From positions 24,382,288-24,446,287 of the forward strand of contig CM069605.1 of NCBI GenBank assembly GCA_035771175.1: a DNA stretch of 64,000 nt. Reading direction: 5' to 3'. The notes below the pieces were generated by a model. The model saw only the letters and a list, made by a program, of their open reading frames with translations, was not told where the DNA came from and did no database searches. The DNA is from Paratinospora sagittata (taxonomy: Eukaryota; Streptophyta; Magnoliopsida; Ranunculales; Menispermaceae). This document shows, piece by piece, positions 11,955-23,508 of this stretch; the first letter of the stretch is position 1; each line of letters opens with the position of its first letter. Position numbers and translations under genes: made by a program.

Positions 11955-13750
11955 CCAATGTTCTGAATCAGAATAAGGCTGATAACAGATATATATATAG
12001 AAGTTTTGAGAGATGGATTCTGTCGTATATTCTGAATTTCACGAAGCCATGTTGACAGAGGCGCAAACAGTTGTAAACAGTCTTTTAGCCTGGACGATTC
12101 AGATGTTTGAATTCTCCGTAGAAGCAGATTAAGAGGGAAAGCTACTGCTATTTTGTACAAATAGGAAACACACCAAATATACCAATAAAAATTTTCAGTA
12201 AGATGGGTACGAAGGTGGATGATGAACATGTATGGATGGGTTTGATGAAATGGGTTGCCATTGTGGACCTGTTCAGGAAAGTCCATGACATGCTTGTGGG
12301 CATAGTAAAACATCTTGGACTGGGCCAATAATTTAACTTCATGGGCTATCTTTGGATCTGGGCAATCAGGGGGGACTGTGATGGCACAAATTAAAGGTAT
12401 GGACCTGGAGGGACTGTGTAAGATAATGGGCTTGGGCTTGATGATTGTCTTGGGTTGAGACAATAGTGGAATAGTCAAGCAATGGGTAAACAAAGAGATA
12501 GAGGATAGAACCTTGGACCTTTGGATTGGACCGGTAAGGAAATCCGCCAGAACATTTTTCTGTCCTGGAATATTCTTCACTGTGAACTGATATTGTATGA
12601 ACCATTTTTAAAGACGAAGTAGTTGAGCAGATGGAACCATCTTGTTCTTGAAATTCAACGTTTTGGGAAATGAGCAATTATCCATCTGTATTTCAAATGT
12701 AGTTGGTCTGAGAAAGAAGACAAACTTTGTAATACCATTTTTGACGGCCAAGATCTCCTTGATGGAGATATGATAATGAAGTTCAACCGATGTAAAGGCA
12801 CCACTTTGGTAACCACAAATGTGAGGTGGTTGAGAGGTGAGACCAGTGTCTTCTAGAAGTACAGCTCCCCAATATAAGTCAGATGCATCCGTTTGAAGGA
12901 TAAGTTTACCAGTAGTTGGTAAGACTAGAGGAGGAGGGTTCTGACATAATTGTTTCAGTTGCTTCACAGCTTGAGAATGTTGTTCTTGCCATGCAGAAGA
13001 ATTCTTCTTCAGAAGTCCAGATAGTACAGAAGTATATTGTGTGACTTTGGGTAAGAAAGACCGTAGGTAATTGATAATACCAAGGAACTGTTGTAATTGT
13101 TTCCGTGTGAAATCGGCATCAGGGAACTTTAACAATTCAATGGCAATGTGGGAACCTAGTTGGTAGACTCCATTAAAAAATCTCATACCAAGGAAATCAA
13201 TTTCAGAAGTATTGATAATATTTTTCTTCTCTGAGAGCATAATACCAGCGACTTCAGTAATATCAAGGAACTGATGAATAAGCTGTTTATAATCCTGATC
13301 ATTGTTGGAAAATAATAAGATATCATCAATATATATGAGCGTTGTAGAGAGAATAGGAGCATATATCTTGGTCATAGCTTTCTGAAATAAAGAAGGAGCT
13401 ACTTTGAGACCAAAAGGCATAACTGTCCATTGATAGTAAGCATTGGGAATGCAGAAGGCAGTTTTGTGCTGGTCATCTGGATGAACACCAAGTTGCCAAA
13501 ATCCTGCTTTGAGATCAAACTTGTTGTAGATAGTAGAACTAGCAAGGAGAGCTAACTGAGATGAGATCTTTGGAAGAGGGAACTTCTCATCTTGTACTAC
13601 ATGTTGAGAGGTTTATAGTTGATGACAAGTTGTTTCTTATTCCGTCTATGTTCAGCTCTTTTGTTGACATAAAAAGCTTGACATGCCCATGTAGATGAGG
13701 TACGTTCAATCAAACCTTGGGCAAGTAATTCAGCACACTCTTGTCTAGCA
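11955..13750 (-). pseudogene. EPRV-2 reverse transcriptase and RNase H
   Basis: These domains copy the viral RNA into DNA. The N-terminal part (about 13750-13600) has KQLVINYKPLN. The main block (13420-12608) begins MPFGLKVAPSLFQKAMTKIY, has the catalytic LIYIDDILLFS and continues to RNase H with LQTDASDLYWGAVLLEDTG. A later stretch (12580-11951) holds the RNase H end near NVLADFLTG. The segments 13750-13600 and 13420-12608 are out of frame with each other, and another shift follows near 11950. The palm motif is intact but the reading frame is not continuous. Confidence 0.85.
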
Positions 13751-13754
13751 AGAG

Positions 13755-14483
13755 CTAGTCTTCTGGAGGCATCCCTGGGTGGATGGCCTTAGTAAGATTG
13801 ATGTCTTCATTTTTCTTAAAAGGGAGATTGACATAATACTGCGAGTTCTTCCACAGAGGATGAGGATTAGTGAAATCCTTGTGAGATTCTGTAAATGATC
13901 TACGGAGTTTTTCCTGGAGAGCATCCGTAGACTGGATAGCATAAAGCTTCGGAATACTGGTATAAGGAAGAAATTGCTGCTTGTACTGAATACCACGAGG
14001 TAGTATTCGTAACGGTGTCATGGAATAAATGTCCATTCCAATAAGAATATCCTTGTCAGGAAGATCACATCCTATGACATGTGTCCAAATGATGCAGTTA
14101 GGGAAGATTTTAAGGCCAATCTTCCTGGTGGTAAATAAATTTGTTTGGAAAATCTCATTATTTGTTGCTTTGAATAACTACTTATGGGTAGTCCAACAAT
14201 CCTTGGGAAGAATACGAGGATTCATCATGCATTTGAATGCACCTGTATCAAAGTAGGCAATGATCTTGATTGGTCGTTCATACTTTGATGTAAGAAGAGC
14301 AATAGGAGCATACAACATCATTGGTGGAGCATCAAATGTTGGAAATGAATGGGAAATCATTCCCCATATAATTATCATCTGAGGAAGGAGTTTCATAATG
14401 AACTTCAGAGTTTGATGAATATTCTTGGTAGGAGAAAATAGTTGTTTCATCAGGAGAGTCTTGTTCTGAGAAAACAGATTCAA
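13755..14483 (-). pseudogene. EPRV-2 aspartic protease region
   Basis: In one minus frame the stretch contains IKIIAYFDTGAFKCMMNP, the D-T-G-A active-site region of a pararetroviral protease, and continues to MDIYSMTPLRILPRG and the link to RT. A stop falls between the two open blocks. It lies between the zinc knuckle and RT as in caulimovirids. Confidence 0.75.
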
Positions 14484-14900
14484 TGTCTTGATCTGGCAAG
14501 AGAGAATAAGATTTCTGAATCTGATGAATCAAATGTTGACTCTTCTTTTTGTCAGGACATTGTTTTGCATAGTGTCCTGGCTTCTTGCAAATATAACATT
14601 GTGCCTGCTTAGAAGAAGAAGATCGGCGTTTGAAATAGCAAATGCGTCGCTTCTTCTTTGAGAACCAAGGAGAACGAGATTTATGCTCCTGTGTAAGATC
14701 CATAATCTGTGGATCATCATCTAACATGGAAGACAGATCAGTAGAATGGTCTTGTTCAGTAGCAAAGTCTGATGTATCAGAAACATCATTAAGAGCATCA
14801 AAAGTATCAGACGGAAATGTTTCATCCTGTTGAGCAATTTTCTGATCTTGGGTAATTAGGTGGTCTATAAACTGGACAAAAGGTTGAATAGGATGAGTTG
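14332..14900 (-). pseudogene. EPRV-2 coat-protein zinc-knuckle region
   Basis: The frame reads CYICKKPGHYAKQCP, a CCHC zinc knuckle used by caulimovirid coat proteins to bind RNA. It follows a Lys/Arg-rich stretch, and acidic/Ser-rich sequence comes after it. It is in the same frame as 15861-14932 but separated from it by a stop. Confidence 0.75.
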
Positions 14901-14931
14901 GAGGTGGCTCAGGGTGAGGAACTAGGTCAGG

Positions 14932-15861
14932 TTAAGTTGACGGTGGTGTCGGTTCCATGGGTGAAGGATAATAGGTTGGCTGAGGAGGAATAGGACTATG
15001 TGGATACGTAGACTGACTAAATGGGGATGTAGGATCAGTATAGTCAAATTCCATTGGAGCCTTTCCTTTGGATTGACCAAACATGGGACGAGGACCTCGA
15101 GGTGGAGGTGGACGAGAAGTAGGCCGTGGTCGTGGTGATGGAGGTTGAGGTTTTTGGAAAATACTGGAGAAGAGGAATCGAGTAGAATCAACGGGGATTT
15201 GGGGACGAGGTGTAGGTTGAGGTGAGGTAAACATATACAAGTCTAAGATTGTCTGATAAGGATCAGATAACGGCTTCTTATATTTTTGGAGGTCAGCTTC
15301 AACATGAGTTAACTGTTGTTTGAGTTGTCTGATCTTTGTTTCATACTGAAAGAATTCTGGACCAGTGTAACGTTGCTTAAGGTAATATCTGAGAGTAGCA
15401 TCTAACTCGTGAATTCTGGCGATGATCTCATTGTAGTATTTTTGAGCTAGAATTGCTTGAGCATTTGTCTTGTGAGCAAGACTAGTTGTGGTAGAAGAAA
15501 GATTCTTCAGTTGACTATCAATCTTCTGCAGATACTGATTCTGCACAAGAGCATTCTTTGTTTGCCAATTAAGAACTTCTTCTGGCTGGAAAAAAGGCTT
15601 AGGAGATCCGTCTGGACGTATTTCAGTAGGGACTGAAAAAGGTTTTGTCGTAGTATGCGGATGAGGATCTGCAACTCTTGTGAGAGAGATGAAATCTTGG
15701 TCGTATGGACCAACAGGACAGCAAGGTGGAATAATCGCTGGAGCAGGTGGAGCTAGAGGCTTCCGAGAATACCTACGATTATCAATGCGACAAGATGAAT
15801 TTGGTTTCCGCTTCTGACGAGCTGTCTGTCTAGATGAATCATATTGTCGAGACATGTCCAA
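14932..15861 (-). pseudogene. EPRV-2 coiled-coil and Pro-rich polyprotein region
   Basis: A 309-codon open frame has a basic Arg-rich start, a Pro patch, a heptad-like helix-prone stretch at about residues 100-200, and a long Pro/Ser-rich tail (PPPPRGPRPMFGQSKGKAPM). It lies between movement protein and coat zinc knuckle. Such linker and coiled-coil regions occur in caulimovirid polyproteins; no specific function is claimed. Confidence 0.6.
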
Positions 15862-15869
15862 CCAATCTT

Positions 15870-16349
15870 CTAAATCTTCTTCATCATCATCTTCACAATT
15901 GCAAGATGGATGACAATTATCATGGCCAACATCCCATATAAAATTATCGTTGACATGGGAGTGGTAAATTGGAAACCCTGATGCTGAAATAAGTGAATTG
16001 GTGGGTTATCCTCATGATCTTTATATGCAGTTTGAATCATCATTGAATGATGAACGAGAAGATTATCCTGCGGATGGTTGGGTAACTCGAAACTGATTTT
16101 TACTGAACCATCATGCTGCTTCCTTAGAAATGGACAATTGTTAGTTGTGATTGGTTCAGAACGCTTCATGAATTGTTCATAGTTGGTGAACCAAGTCGTA
16201 GGCATCATCTGATATAAATCCTTGCGAGGGATCTGCCTAGGAATCTGGACAATGGTTGGGACTTCATTGTCATTAACAAATTCCATGATAGTGCCATGAG
16301 GCTTTTGAGTTCTGAGATGAATAACATGGTCCTGCAAACGAAATTCCAT
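15870..16349 (-). pseudogene. EPRV-2 region between movement protein and coiled coil
   Basis: A 159-codon frame overlaps the end of the movement-protein frame (16349-16205) in another phase and reads into the next region. It contains VPTIVQIPRQIPRKDLYQ and an acidic Met-rich end. The overlap marks a frameshift between two parts of one original polyprotein. No known domain is recognised here. Confidence 0.5.
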
Positions 16350-17029
16350 TTGATGGTGAAGAGTGGCAAGAACGCCATCAGCACGGTGTCAAGCACCTGA
16401 AACTGGATCTGGACCTTGAACCGTGTAGGTAAGGTAGGATGACTGAGAAAAATGTTAAAAACTAGGGCTATGGTGAAGACCATGGAGCCATGACTGAGTG
16501 TAGTGATTACCGTACCAATACAAGCAAATTCATAATCCAAAAGATTAGTATCTAACAAAGCAACACGTGCAAATAAGGGAACATCACCTTTGCCGTGATA
16601 TGAAAGAACAAGCCGAATTGCGCCAAGATGGAGATGTGTATAGCTGTTGGCTAACCAGTGGCGTATAAAATCAGGCTCAAATTCAAGGGTGACGTACTGG
16701 TCTTGTTGAGCAGACTCAAGTTGGCAGTTGGATAAGGCGGTGCTTTGTACATACCCTTTAATGGGGCTTGAAATAAGGGTTTTGACCGACGAAGTAAAAG
16801 ACTGATGCTTTTTTGTAAACAACAAATAGGGATTAAGTAAAGGAGGTACAGTTTCATTAACCTTAGTATCTTCGGGTATATGTGTTATTTTAACAAGCTG
16901 ATCCATCTTGGAGGTTTTGTTTTTGAGACAGAAGTCAGGAAGACTAGAGAAATTAAAAGACGAAGACTTAAGAATAGGAGTAAAGGTAGCTACGGAGGTA
17001 GAAGGTATACTGTCACCGAAAACTTCCAT
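16205..17029 (-). pseudogene. EPRV-2 movement protein (30K superfamily)
   Basis: Movement proteins open plasmodesmata for cell-to-cell spread. A start at 17029 (MEVFGDSIPS) is preferred over the earlier in-frame Met at 17140 because the conserved part begins later. The core FARVALLDTNLLDYEFACIG, preceded by a G-I-R-L-type strand segment, and the later hydrophobic strands fit the 30K superfamily as seen in caulimovirids. The frame runs into a shift near 16350, so the C-terminus is not joined to the next domain. Confidence 0.75.
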
Positions 17030-17507
17030 AGTAATCAAGGATAAGGTATGACAAATGTCTCTTACGCTCTGCGGCTCTCCTGGCTTGGCTGGACAAGTCC
17101 TTTTATATCCTTCGATTTGTGGAAAAACTGGTAAAAACAAGTAACCTTGGGAATATATAGATACTACTGTTCCTCAACTCAAGGATTAGTCTAAGAATCT
17201 ACTTCAGTTTCTGACTCACAGATAACACAAACAAAACAGATTCGACAGATACAGATCATTAAAATGAAAATGAGGATTAACACTATAATTAACCATACTG
17301 GAAGATGATTGATCATGGATGACATCATGAGGAGAAAACTGTACGGTGCAGACGTTCAACAAGACATATGAACACTTTCAAAACCAATCAAGCACACAAC
17401 ACTATTATTATAATAACACATAAACTGAGTAACGATAGATGGCTATGCATAATCTACAGACTGATACACGCATACTACAATACATATATACCCTCCAGAG
17501 AAGGGGT

Positions 17508-17520
17508 GGCTCTGATACCA
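17508..17520 (-). other. EPRV-2 primer binding site, tRNA-iMet
   Basis: The minus strand reads TGGTATCAGAGCC, complementary to the 3' end of plant initiator tRNA-Met, as used by Caulimoviridae. It lies about 480 bases before the movement-protein start. Confidence 0.85.
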
Positions 17521-17569
17521 TTCGTGGTTGTCTCCTCATTGGCATCATCTATATCAGACAAAGCATCCA

Positions 17570-18191
17570 TCGTCGTCGTGTTCTCTTTAGAAACTATTTG
17601 TATCCTCGTCTTCGTCTCAGTGCACTATATTATAGTCTCTATAGTCATCATCGACGTCAGTTTCCTCCACTCCAGATGGATACAGCACTTCCCTAACTTC
17701 GTCCATGTCTGCATCAACACCTGTACCATGCATCTTTCCATGTCCCGTGAAATCTTCATGTTCCTCATGCATGCTTACTGCCACATCTCCCTCAGCACTG
17801 TCTGCGTCCATCTCTGCAATATTCACAACATTCTGCCACGTCTCCTCCAATACAGTATGGGTCTGCATTTGCATCAGTACACAGGTCTCCTTCACCTATC
17901 TATACTTCTAGCTCATAAGATTCGTGCTTATCTCCGCGTTGGCATCAACTATATCAGACAAAGCATCCATCAGTCACTTTTGCAAAAGCAAGAGCATCTT
18001 GCCCGACAGGATGCTGTTCACCGACAGCGTACTGTTCACCTTTTGCTAAAGTAACCACTGTTCATACAAACGACAAGCTACAGTTTACTTTATTCACATG
18101 CTAGCTACTGTTCCACAGCATGCGCCATCTAGCTGTCTCCGAATTCCAATATCTCTGAAGTCCTCGGATTTGATGAGCTTTGAAGTCCATG
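17570..18191. repeat. Right arm of the EPRV-2 intergenic inverted repeat
   Basis: Inverted copy of 10905-11510. It lies outside the primer site, where leader sequence would be expected, so it is a rearranged extra copy. A 33-base stretch at 17535-17570 is itself repeated at about 17939-17974. Homology stops at GAAGTCCAT (18191), after which EPRV-1 resumes. Confidence 0.8.
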
Positions 18192-19145
18192 AAAATGTGG
18201 TCCCTATAGAAGATAGAAATATGTTAAAAATACCAATTAACGTAGGACAATTTGATGGAAAATAACTGCTTACAATATAATGTATAAGTAATATTTCAAT
18301 CATAATAAATGGAGAAAAACATACATTACCCCAACCATTTATTACCAATACCCCTTGCAGATATAAATTCATATTAGGATTGAATTTCTTAATAGGAAAT
18401 AATGGAGGATTTCTTAGAAGTATCAATGGAATACATTTCTTTAAGAAGTCAACTTTTGTTCAATCTAAATATGAAATTAGTATCGTACCATATATATGAA
18501 AAACCTATTAATAAGCTTAAACAAATCTATAACAATAATTTAGTAGAAGAATTTAGCAGTATAGATGATGAAGTTAAAGAATTTTGGGAAGAAATTGAAG
18601 AACAAGAATATTTAGAAGAAGTTTTAAATATACAAAAAAATCATCAGGTACATTTTTAAGCAAAAATTTACCTATAAAAATATTAAAATTAATGAACCAT
18701 GTGAAATAGAAGGAATAATGGGAGAAAACCTAACAAATAGTAAAATAGAATCCTATAAAATAGAAATAATAAACAAAGGATTAAAAATAGATGCAACAAA
18801 TTTAGCATATAGTTTAGAAGATAGGAAAGATAAAAAAAAAATCATATTAATGAGTTATTAAACCTAAATATTATGAGAACCAATAGAAGTAAACATAGGA
18901 GCCCTGCGTTTATAATAAAAAATCATAGTGAGATAAAAAGAGGAAAAAATAGGATGGTTATAAATTATAAAAGATTAAACGACAATACCTATGATAATAG
19001 TTACAAAATTCCTTATAAAGTTGAATTATTAAATAATATACAAAATTCGACATATTTAAAGTGGTTATTGGCAAGTTCCATTAGTTGAAGAATCAAGTCC
19101 TTAGACAATGTTTACTTGTTTAGAAGGATTATTTGAAAGGTTAGT
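18192..19145 (+). pseudogene. EPRV-1 piece b: protease end to reverse transcriptase start
   Basis: From 18192 one frame reads VVPIEDRNMLKIPINVG and then FILGLNFLIGNNGGF, the second half of a caulimovirid protease. Linker follows at 18400-18870. At 18873-19088 the RT fingers appear (NRMVINYKRLNDNTYD, SYKIPYKVELLNNIQ). In-frame stops are frequent. It ends within RT at the target site TTAGT of the next insertion. Confidence 0.75.
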
Positions 19146-19979
19146 TGTCACACCCCGATTCTTAAGAACAATCTCATATGATAGGCAATGGACCAGAATC
19201 GATGTGTGAGTAGAAACGGACATCAACACAGATAACGGAGGGCAAAAGTACAAATGTTACAATTACATGAGTACAGAGTACGCAGTGGAAACTCCTATAG
19301 CCCATAAATAACACACCTAGATCTAGTCCCATAAATAACACACCTAGATCTATGTTGACATCCCACACCTTACGCGCTTCCTTCGCACATAGCTTCGGTG
19401 GCTCTTACATTCTGATAACATATTTGTACTTATGCGTGTCTAAGATCCTGGGGAAAAATATCAACGGGGTGAGCTCAACAACTCAGTGAGGTCAAGCAGG
19501 ATAAATGAAGCTTACATGCATAATAATAAGTACAGAATGCCACAACAATACAGTCAAGCAATGATATGAATGAAAACGTGGTCACACGGCATCATAGGCC
19601 AGGCATCATGCACTCGCAACTTGTGATCCGAGACACCGATACAACATCCAGCAACTGAGAGGTCTCATGAGTTCCAGTAATAGTGTCACTCTGTCGGGTC
19701 TAGCGTAACTGCATAACACCCAATAATATATCATAATATTGATCCCCATAGTCAAGCGTAACAACATAGCACCCATGATTATAGTATATACCATTTTGTA
19801 AAATAGTTTTCATGCATGAAGTAAAGCATGGTAACATTTATGATGCATGATGCTATGCAAATTATCATTAGACAAGTAAGAGACGCAAACCTAGCCTTCA
19901 TTCCCCACCTTAACACGTGTAATGGCATTGCCTTGATGAATCTTCTGTCGAAACACCTATCTTCCGGAAGCGCATGAAA

Positions 19980-20019
<40 letters not shown>

Positions 20020-20271
20020 GCGCAAGAGGGAGAAAGGGAGAGCAAGGAAGAGAGAGAGCGAGAGTAAGAGAAGCTGGTGAGAAAGGGCGGCGGGGGGGTG
20101 GTCCCCCAAGGGGTCAGCCCCCCATGGGGATGGCCTTTTTCCTTGGGACCGTCCCACTATGGAGGTCTATATTTTCTTCAAGGGGGGCTTTTCTCACTTA
20201 TTGAAATTATATCTGTAGAGTTTTCAGGTGACTAAATTAGTTTTTACAGTAAAAAAAGTGGGGGTGTTACA
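19146..20271 (-). repeat. 3' LTR of the pol-less element
   Basis: It spans TGTCACACCCCG to GGGGTGTTACA (minus strand TGTAACACCCCC...TGTGACA), 1126 bp. The other LTR is about 1160 bp without its insertion. A GA microsatellite lies inside at 19983-20016. Confidence 0.85.
19983..20016. repeat. (GA)n microsatellite
   Basis: An uninterrupted GA run of about 34 bp within the left LTR. The other LTR has only an interrupted version near 36385 and 36425. Confidence 0.9.
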
Positions 20272-20290
20272 ATCTACCCTCCTTAAAAGA
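20272..20290 (-). other. Polypurine tract of the pol-less element
   Basis: The minus strand reads CTTTTAAGGAGGGTAGATT immediately before the LTR start TGTAACACC, the usual plus-strand primer position. Confidence 0.7.
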
Positions 20291-22493
20291 ATTTCACCCT
20301 CAAAATTTGATCAAGTAGTCGTTGGTGGAAAACTCCTATGTGTCCAAGTTGGCACATTCATCATTCGCTATGGTATCCTAGTGTTTTGGCTTTTGCTTAT
20401 CCCTCTTGTGAAGAAAAGATTCTAATTGCAGCGATTGAGTCGTGAGGAACTCCGTTGAAATAGCAAGTTTGGACTGTCACCTTCAAGTTAGTCATCGTCA
20501 GCATCCTTGATGAGGCAAGACTGACTATGTCTCGTTTAACGCTGGAAGTTAAACAATCTCGAGGCTCTCGGCGCAATAGATCATAGTTAATGACTCTAAT
20601 CCTTAACTAGGATTTCTATCGTGAGCGTTCGTCATTCAATTTCTTTTTGTCTGTGGGTATAATGGTAATCTGTCATTAACACTCATGATGTCATCATGTG
20701 ATAATGATTTTCTTTACCCACAGTCAGGTAAGGCTTTACGCCTAACCTTCTTTTCTAAAAGTTTTATATAAAGTGGAGTCTTAAGTCTCAATTCCCATAT
20801 CATGGTGTTCTATTTTGGTTGGTATGGGTCAAATACCTATCTCTTCTACGTTGAGGGGTAGGAGTTCTGGATTTTAGGTATATTCTGGTTTCTAATTAAA
20901 TTCTGCTATTCCAATCCTTAAAATCAAATACGAACATTGGTTTGGATCATTTCAAGAAATAACAATTTTGGTTATTGGAGTCCAAAACAAGGTTTCAGTT
21001 CAAAATTTATTTGAAAAACTTCTCTCTTAAATGATGTATTTACTTATTCATTTGATTTCTCAATGAGTCATGTTTCCTTCAAGGCTCATTATTCTAAGTA
21101 GATGTATCCCTGCCGTTTTCCTTAAAACCTATTATCCTTAAGGTTTTATTTCCTTTCCAAAATGTAAGGTATATTTTCATCAAGGTTTATTTTCATTAAG
21201 GTTTACTTTTCTTAACTGCTTATCTACCTTAATCTCGACTCATAAATAGTTTAGTGAAATAATTATCAACTCTGCACCGACTAGTAGCTGATTTCTTAAC
21301 AATTGAATATTGAGCTATTGACCATATCAATCCATTCACAGAGACTAAGCTTTCTTTGATCATCAACTCAACTTTATGTGTCTAATAAAGCTTTCTAACT
21401 ATTTGGATAATCCAATCTTCACGATCACATACTAATTCGATTAGATGACCTTAACTTAAATGCATTACTTTCTTTATTCTAGGTTAATTTCATAACCTAA
21501 GATTTTATATAATTGATCCACAATCATTGGTTTAGAATACACTAAGCTCATATAGTATACAACCCCATTTTCTCACATTATAATCATTAGATCAAATTTG
21601 ATTATCCAACAACCAAAATAAACATACCCAAAGTGCACATATTACTACTACTAATATCAAGTAATGCATTCTTTCAATCACCATATTACTAAAATAAAAT
21701 CGGGTATACTAATATTCATCAAGGAAGATTTCTGTAGTCATGATCATTCATCATATTAAATGTTAATCTAATATAACTCCATTAAAATTTGTAAGACACA
21801 TCCTGATCTGGTCACACTTAGTCATCATATGAAAAAAAAATCAAAATAGTTCAGTCTTATCAAATTTTGTAAGTCTATCCTAATCTAATCATACGTGATA
21901 TGACTAATAAACATATTATGCAATTATCTTGATGTTCATGTGGCATTAGAGAAATCTCCATAAGTCATTTTTTACGTATACAATTTCACGGTTTTTGCAA
22001 AGTCCCAAAAAGCCTCAAAGTCAAAAGTAATCAAGGATCATGATTACAAGATTCTCTAATCTTGAGTTTCAATATGTACATCTATCTATCAAGCTAGATT
22101 ACCGGACCTTGTAATTCTCAAATAATTACTAAACCTTCAATTAATGATTAAAATGCTTAATCTTACAAACCAATTCTTCATTTTTTTATAATATCTCATT
22201 GTTCTTTCAATAGTTTGGTTGTTACTGTGATCACCATAAGTTCATTATATTGAAAGATATTTAATCCTAATTATCTAGCTAGATCTATAGTTCACTGTAA
22301 TCATTTAATCGCAATATCCGATTAAGGTCCAGACAAACCTTCTAAATGAAAATTTTCCTTGTATCTATTTTTAAGTTACCATTGCACAACCTTCATGCCA
22401 CAAAAATATCACTTTCCTAGGTGCCATGTGGCAGAGGGTGCCACGCGTTAGAAAGAATCTTATTTTCTCGCGGGACCTTCCTCAAGGTACTTC

Positions 22494-22513
22494 ATATATA
22501 TATATATATATAT
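22494..22513. repeat. (TA)n microsatellite
   Basis: A pure AT/TA run of about 20 bases followed by T-rich sequence. Confidence 0.85.
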
Positions 22514-22589
22514 TCCCTTTTTATTTTTTTTATTTTTTATTTTTTTCAAGGATATTACACTATTCGTATATTAAGGCACTTGACGCCCT

Positions 22590-23190
22590 ACCACGCTAGT
22601 AATTGACCTATGCACGTACCGAGGGATCGACGCGCATATTGAGGTGGTAAATGACCGATGTGCGTACTAAGGGGTTGACACGCATATCGAAGTACCATAA
22701 ATAATATACTAATTAATATAAATGTAGTAATATTTATAGATCCCTCATGATATTAATATTAATATAATTATGATATTATAGATATAACAATATACATGAT
22801 TAGTAGTATATTATTTAGTGCATTAATATACTAATTAATATTATAATATTAATTCCCTTATGTGGCATGTAATAATAATATATATGTCCTTATTATTATT
22901 ACTATCATTATTTATTTTATTTTATTTTTTTCTCTTGTAAAAATTCACATATGTGGATTACAAGATCATTGCTCTGTTAGACATGCGTATCGAAAAGGGA
23001 CCGATATGCGAACCGTACTAATGTGACTGACGTGCATACCGATGTGACCAGTGTGTGTACTAAAAGGTCGACACATGCACCGAGGCACAAAAATTGTACC
23101 AAGGTGGTTGATACGTATATCCAAAAGGGCCTGTACACATATCACACTAACGTGACCAATGCGCGTACCGAGGGACCGACGCCCTTATGG
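22590..23190 (+). repeat. Degenerate repeats of a GACCGATGCGCGTACCGAGG-like unit
   Basis: Two clusters (about 22590-22690 and 22980-23190) contain many variants of a roughly 30-35-bp unit with cores such as GACCGATGTGCGTACTAAGG, GACTGACGTGCATACCGATG and GACCAATGCGCGTACCGAGG. The AT-rich sequence between them lacks the unit. The last copy lies next to the PBS. Confidence 0.7.
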
Positions 23191-23208
23191 AATTGGTCGC
23201 AAGATCAT

Positions 23209-23220
23209 GCTCTGATACCA
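23209..23220 (-). other. Primer binding site, tRNA-iMet
   Basis: The minus strand reads TGGTATCAGAGC, four bases inside the LTR end at 23225. This shows that the right LTR is the 5' LTR of a minus-strand element. Confidence 0.85.
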
Positions 23221-23224
23221 AATT

Positions 23225-23508
23225 TGTCACACCACAAGTCTTCAGAACAATCTCATACGATAGGCAACGGACCATAATCGGGGTGTGAGCATAAACGGAC
23301 ATCAACACAAGTTTTTTATTCATCCTCTGTTAATAACAAAGGGCGAAAGTACAAATGTTACAATTACATGAATACAGAGTACACAGTGGAAACTCCAACA
23401 GCCCATAAATAACACACCTAGATCTATGTTGACATCCCGCACCTTACGCGCTTCCTTCGCACATAGCTTCAGTGGCTCTTACATTCTGATAACATATTTG
23501 TACTTATG
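23225..23508 (-). repeat. 5' LTR of the pol-less element, part next to the PBS
   Basis: Matches the first 260 bases of the left LTR (for example ACATAGCTTC and GTGGCTCTTACATTCTGATA). It is cut at TTATG (23504-23508) by the mosaic element and resumes at 35804. Confidence 0.85.

Larger units (their letters stand above)
7756..18191 (-). other. EPRV-2: endogenous pararetrovirus, florendovirus-like, permuted at its PBS
   Basis: Along the minus strand there is an initiator-Met primer site (17520-17508), a movement protein, Pro-rich and coiled-coil regions, a zinc knuckle, protease, RT, RNase H and a C-terminal region. An intergenic region with a TATA box follows, then a leader ending in a second partial primer site at 7756. 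Without the inserted solo LTR (7879-10766) it is about 7.5 kb, a usual caulimovirid genome size. About 0.6 kb at the right end is an inverted copy of the intergenic region. The coding sequence changes frame about six times, so it is defective. The florendovirus assignment rests on the gene order and RT/MP character from memory. Confidence 0.8.
20291..23208. other. Non-coding interior of the pol-less element
   Basis: About 2.9 kb with no conserved coding frame on either strand; it is AT-rich and stop-rich. It holds a TA microsatellite (22494-22513) and the degenerate repeat field at 22590-23190. No Gag, protease or RT motif was found by reading. Confidence 0.7.

Noticed and set aside
17368..18054. 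Plus-strand 228-codon frame as a membrane protein gene
   Set aside because: It lies over the EPRV-2 PBS and inverted intergenic repeat, and the same kind of frame appears on the minus strand of the other arm; it is non-coding viral DNA.
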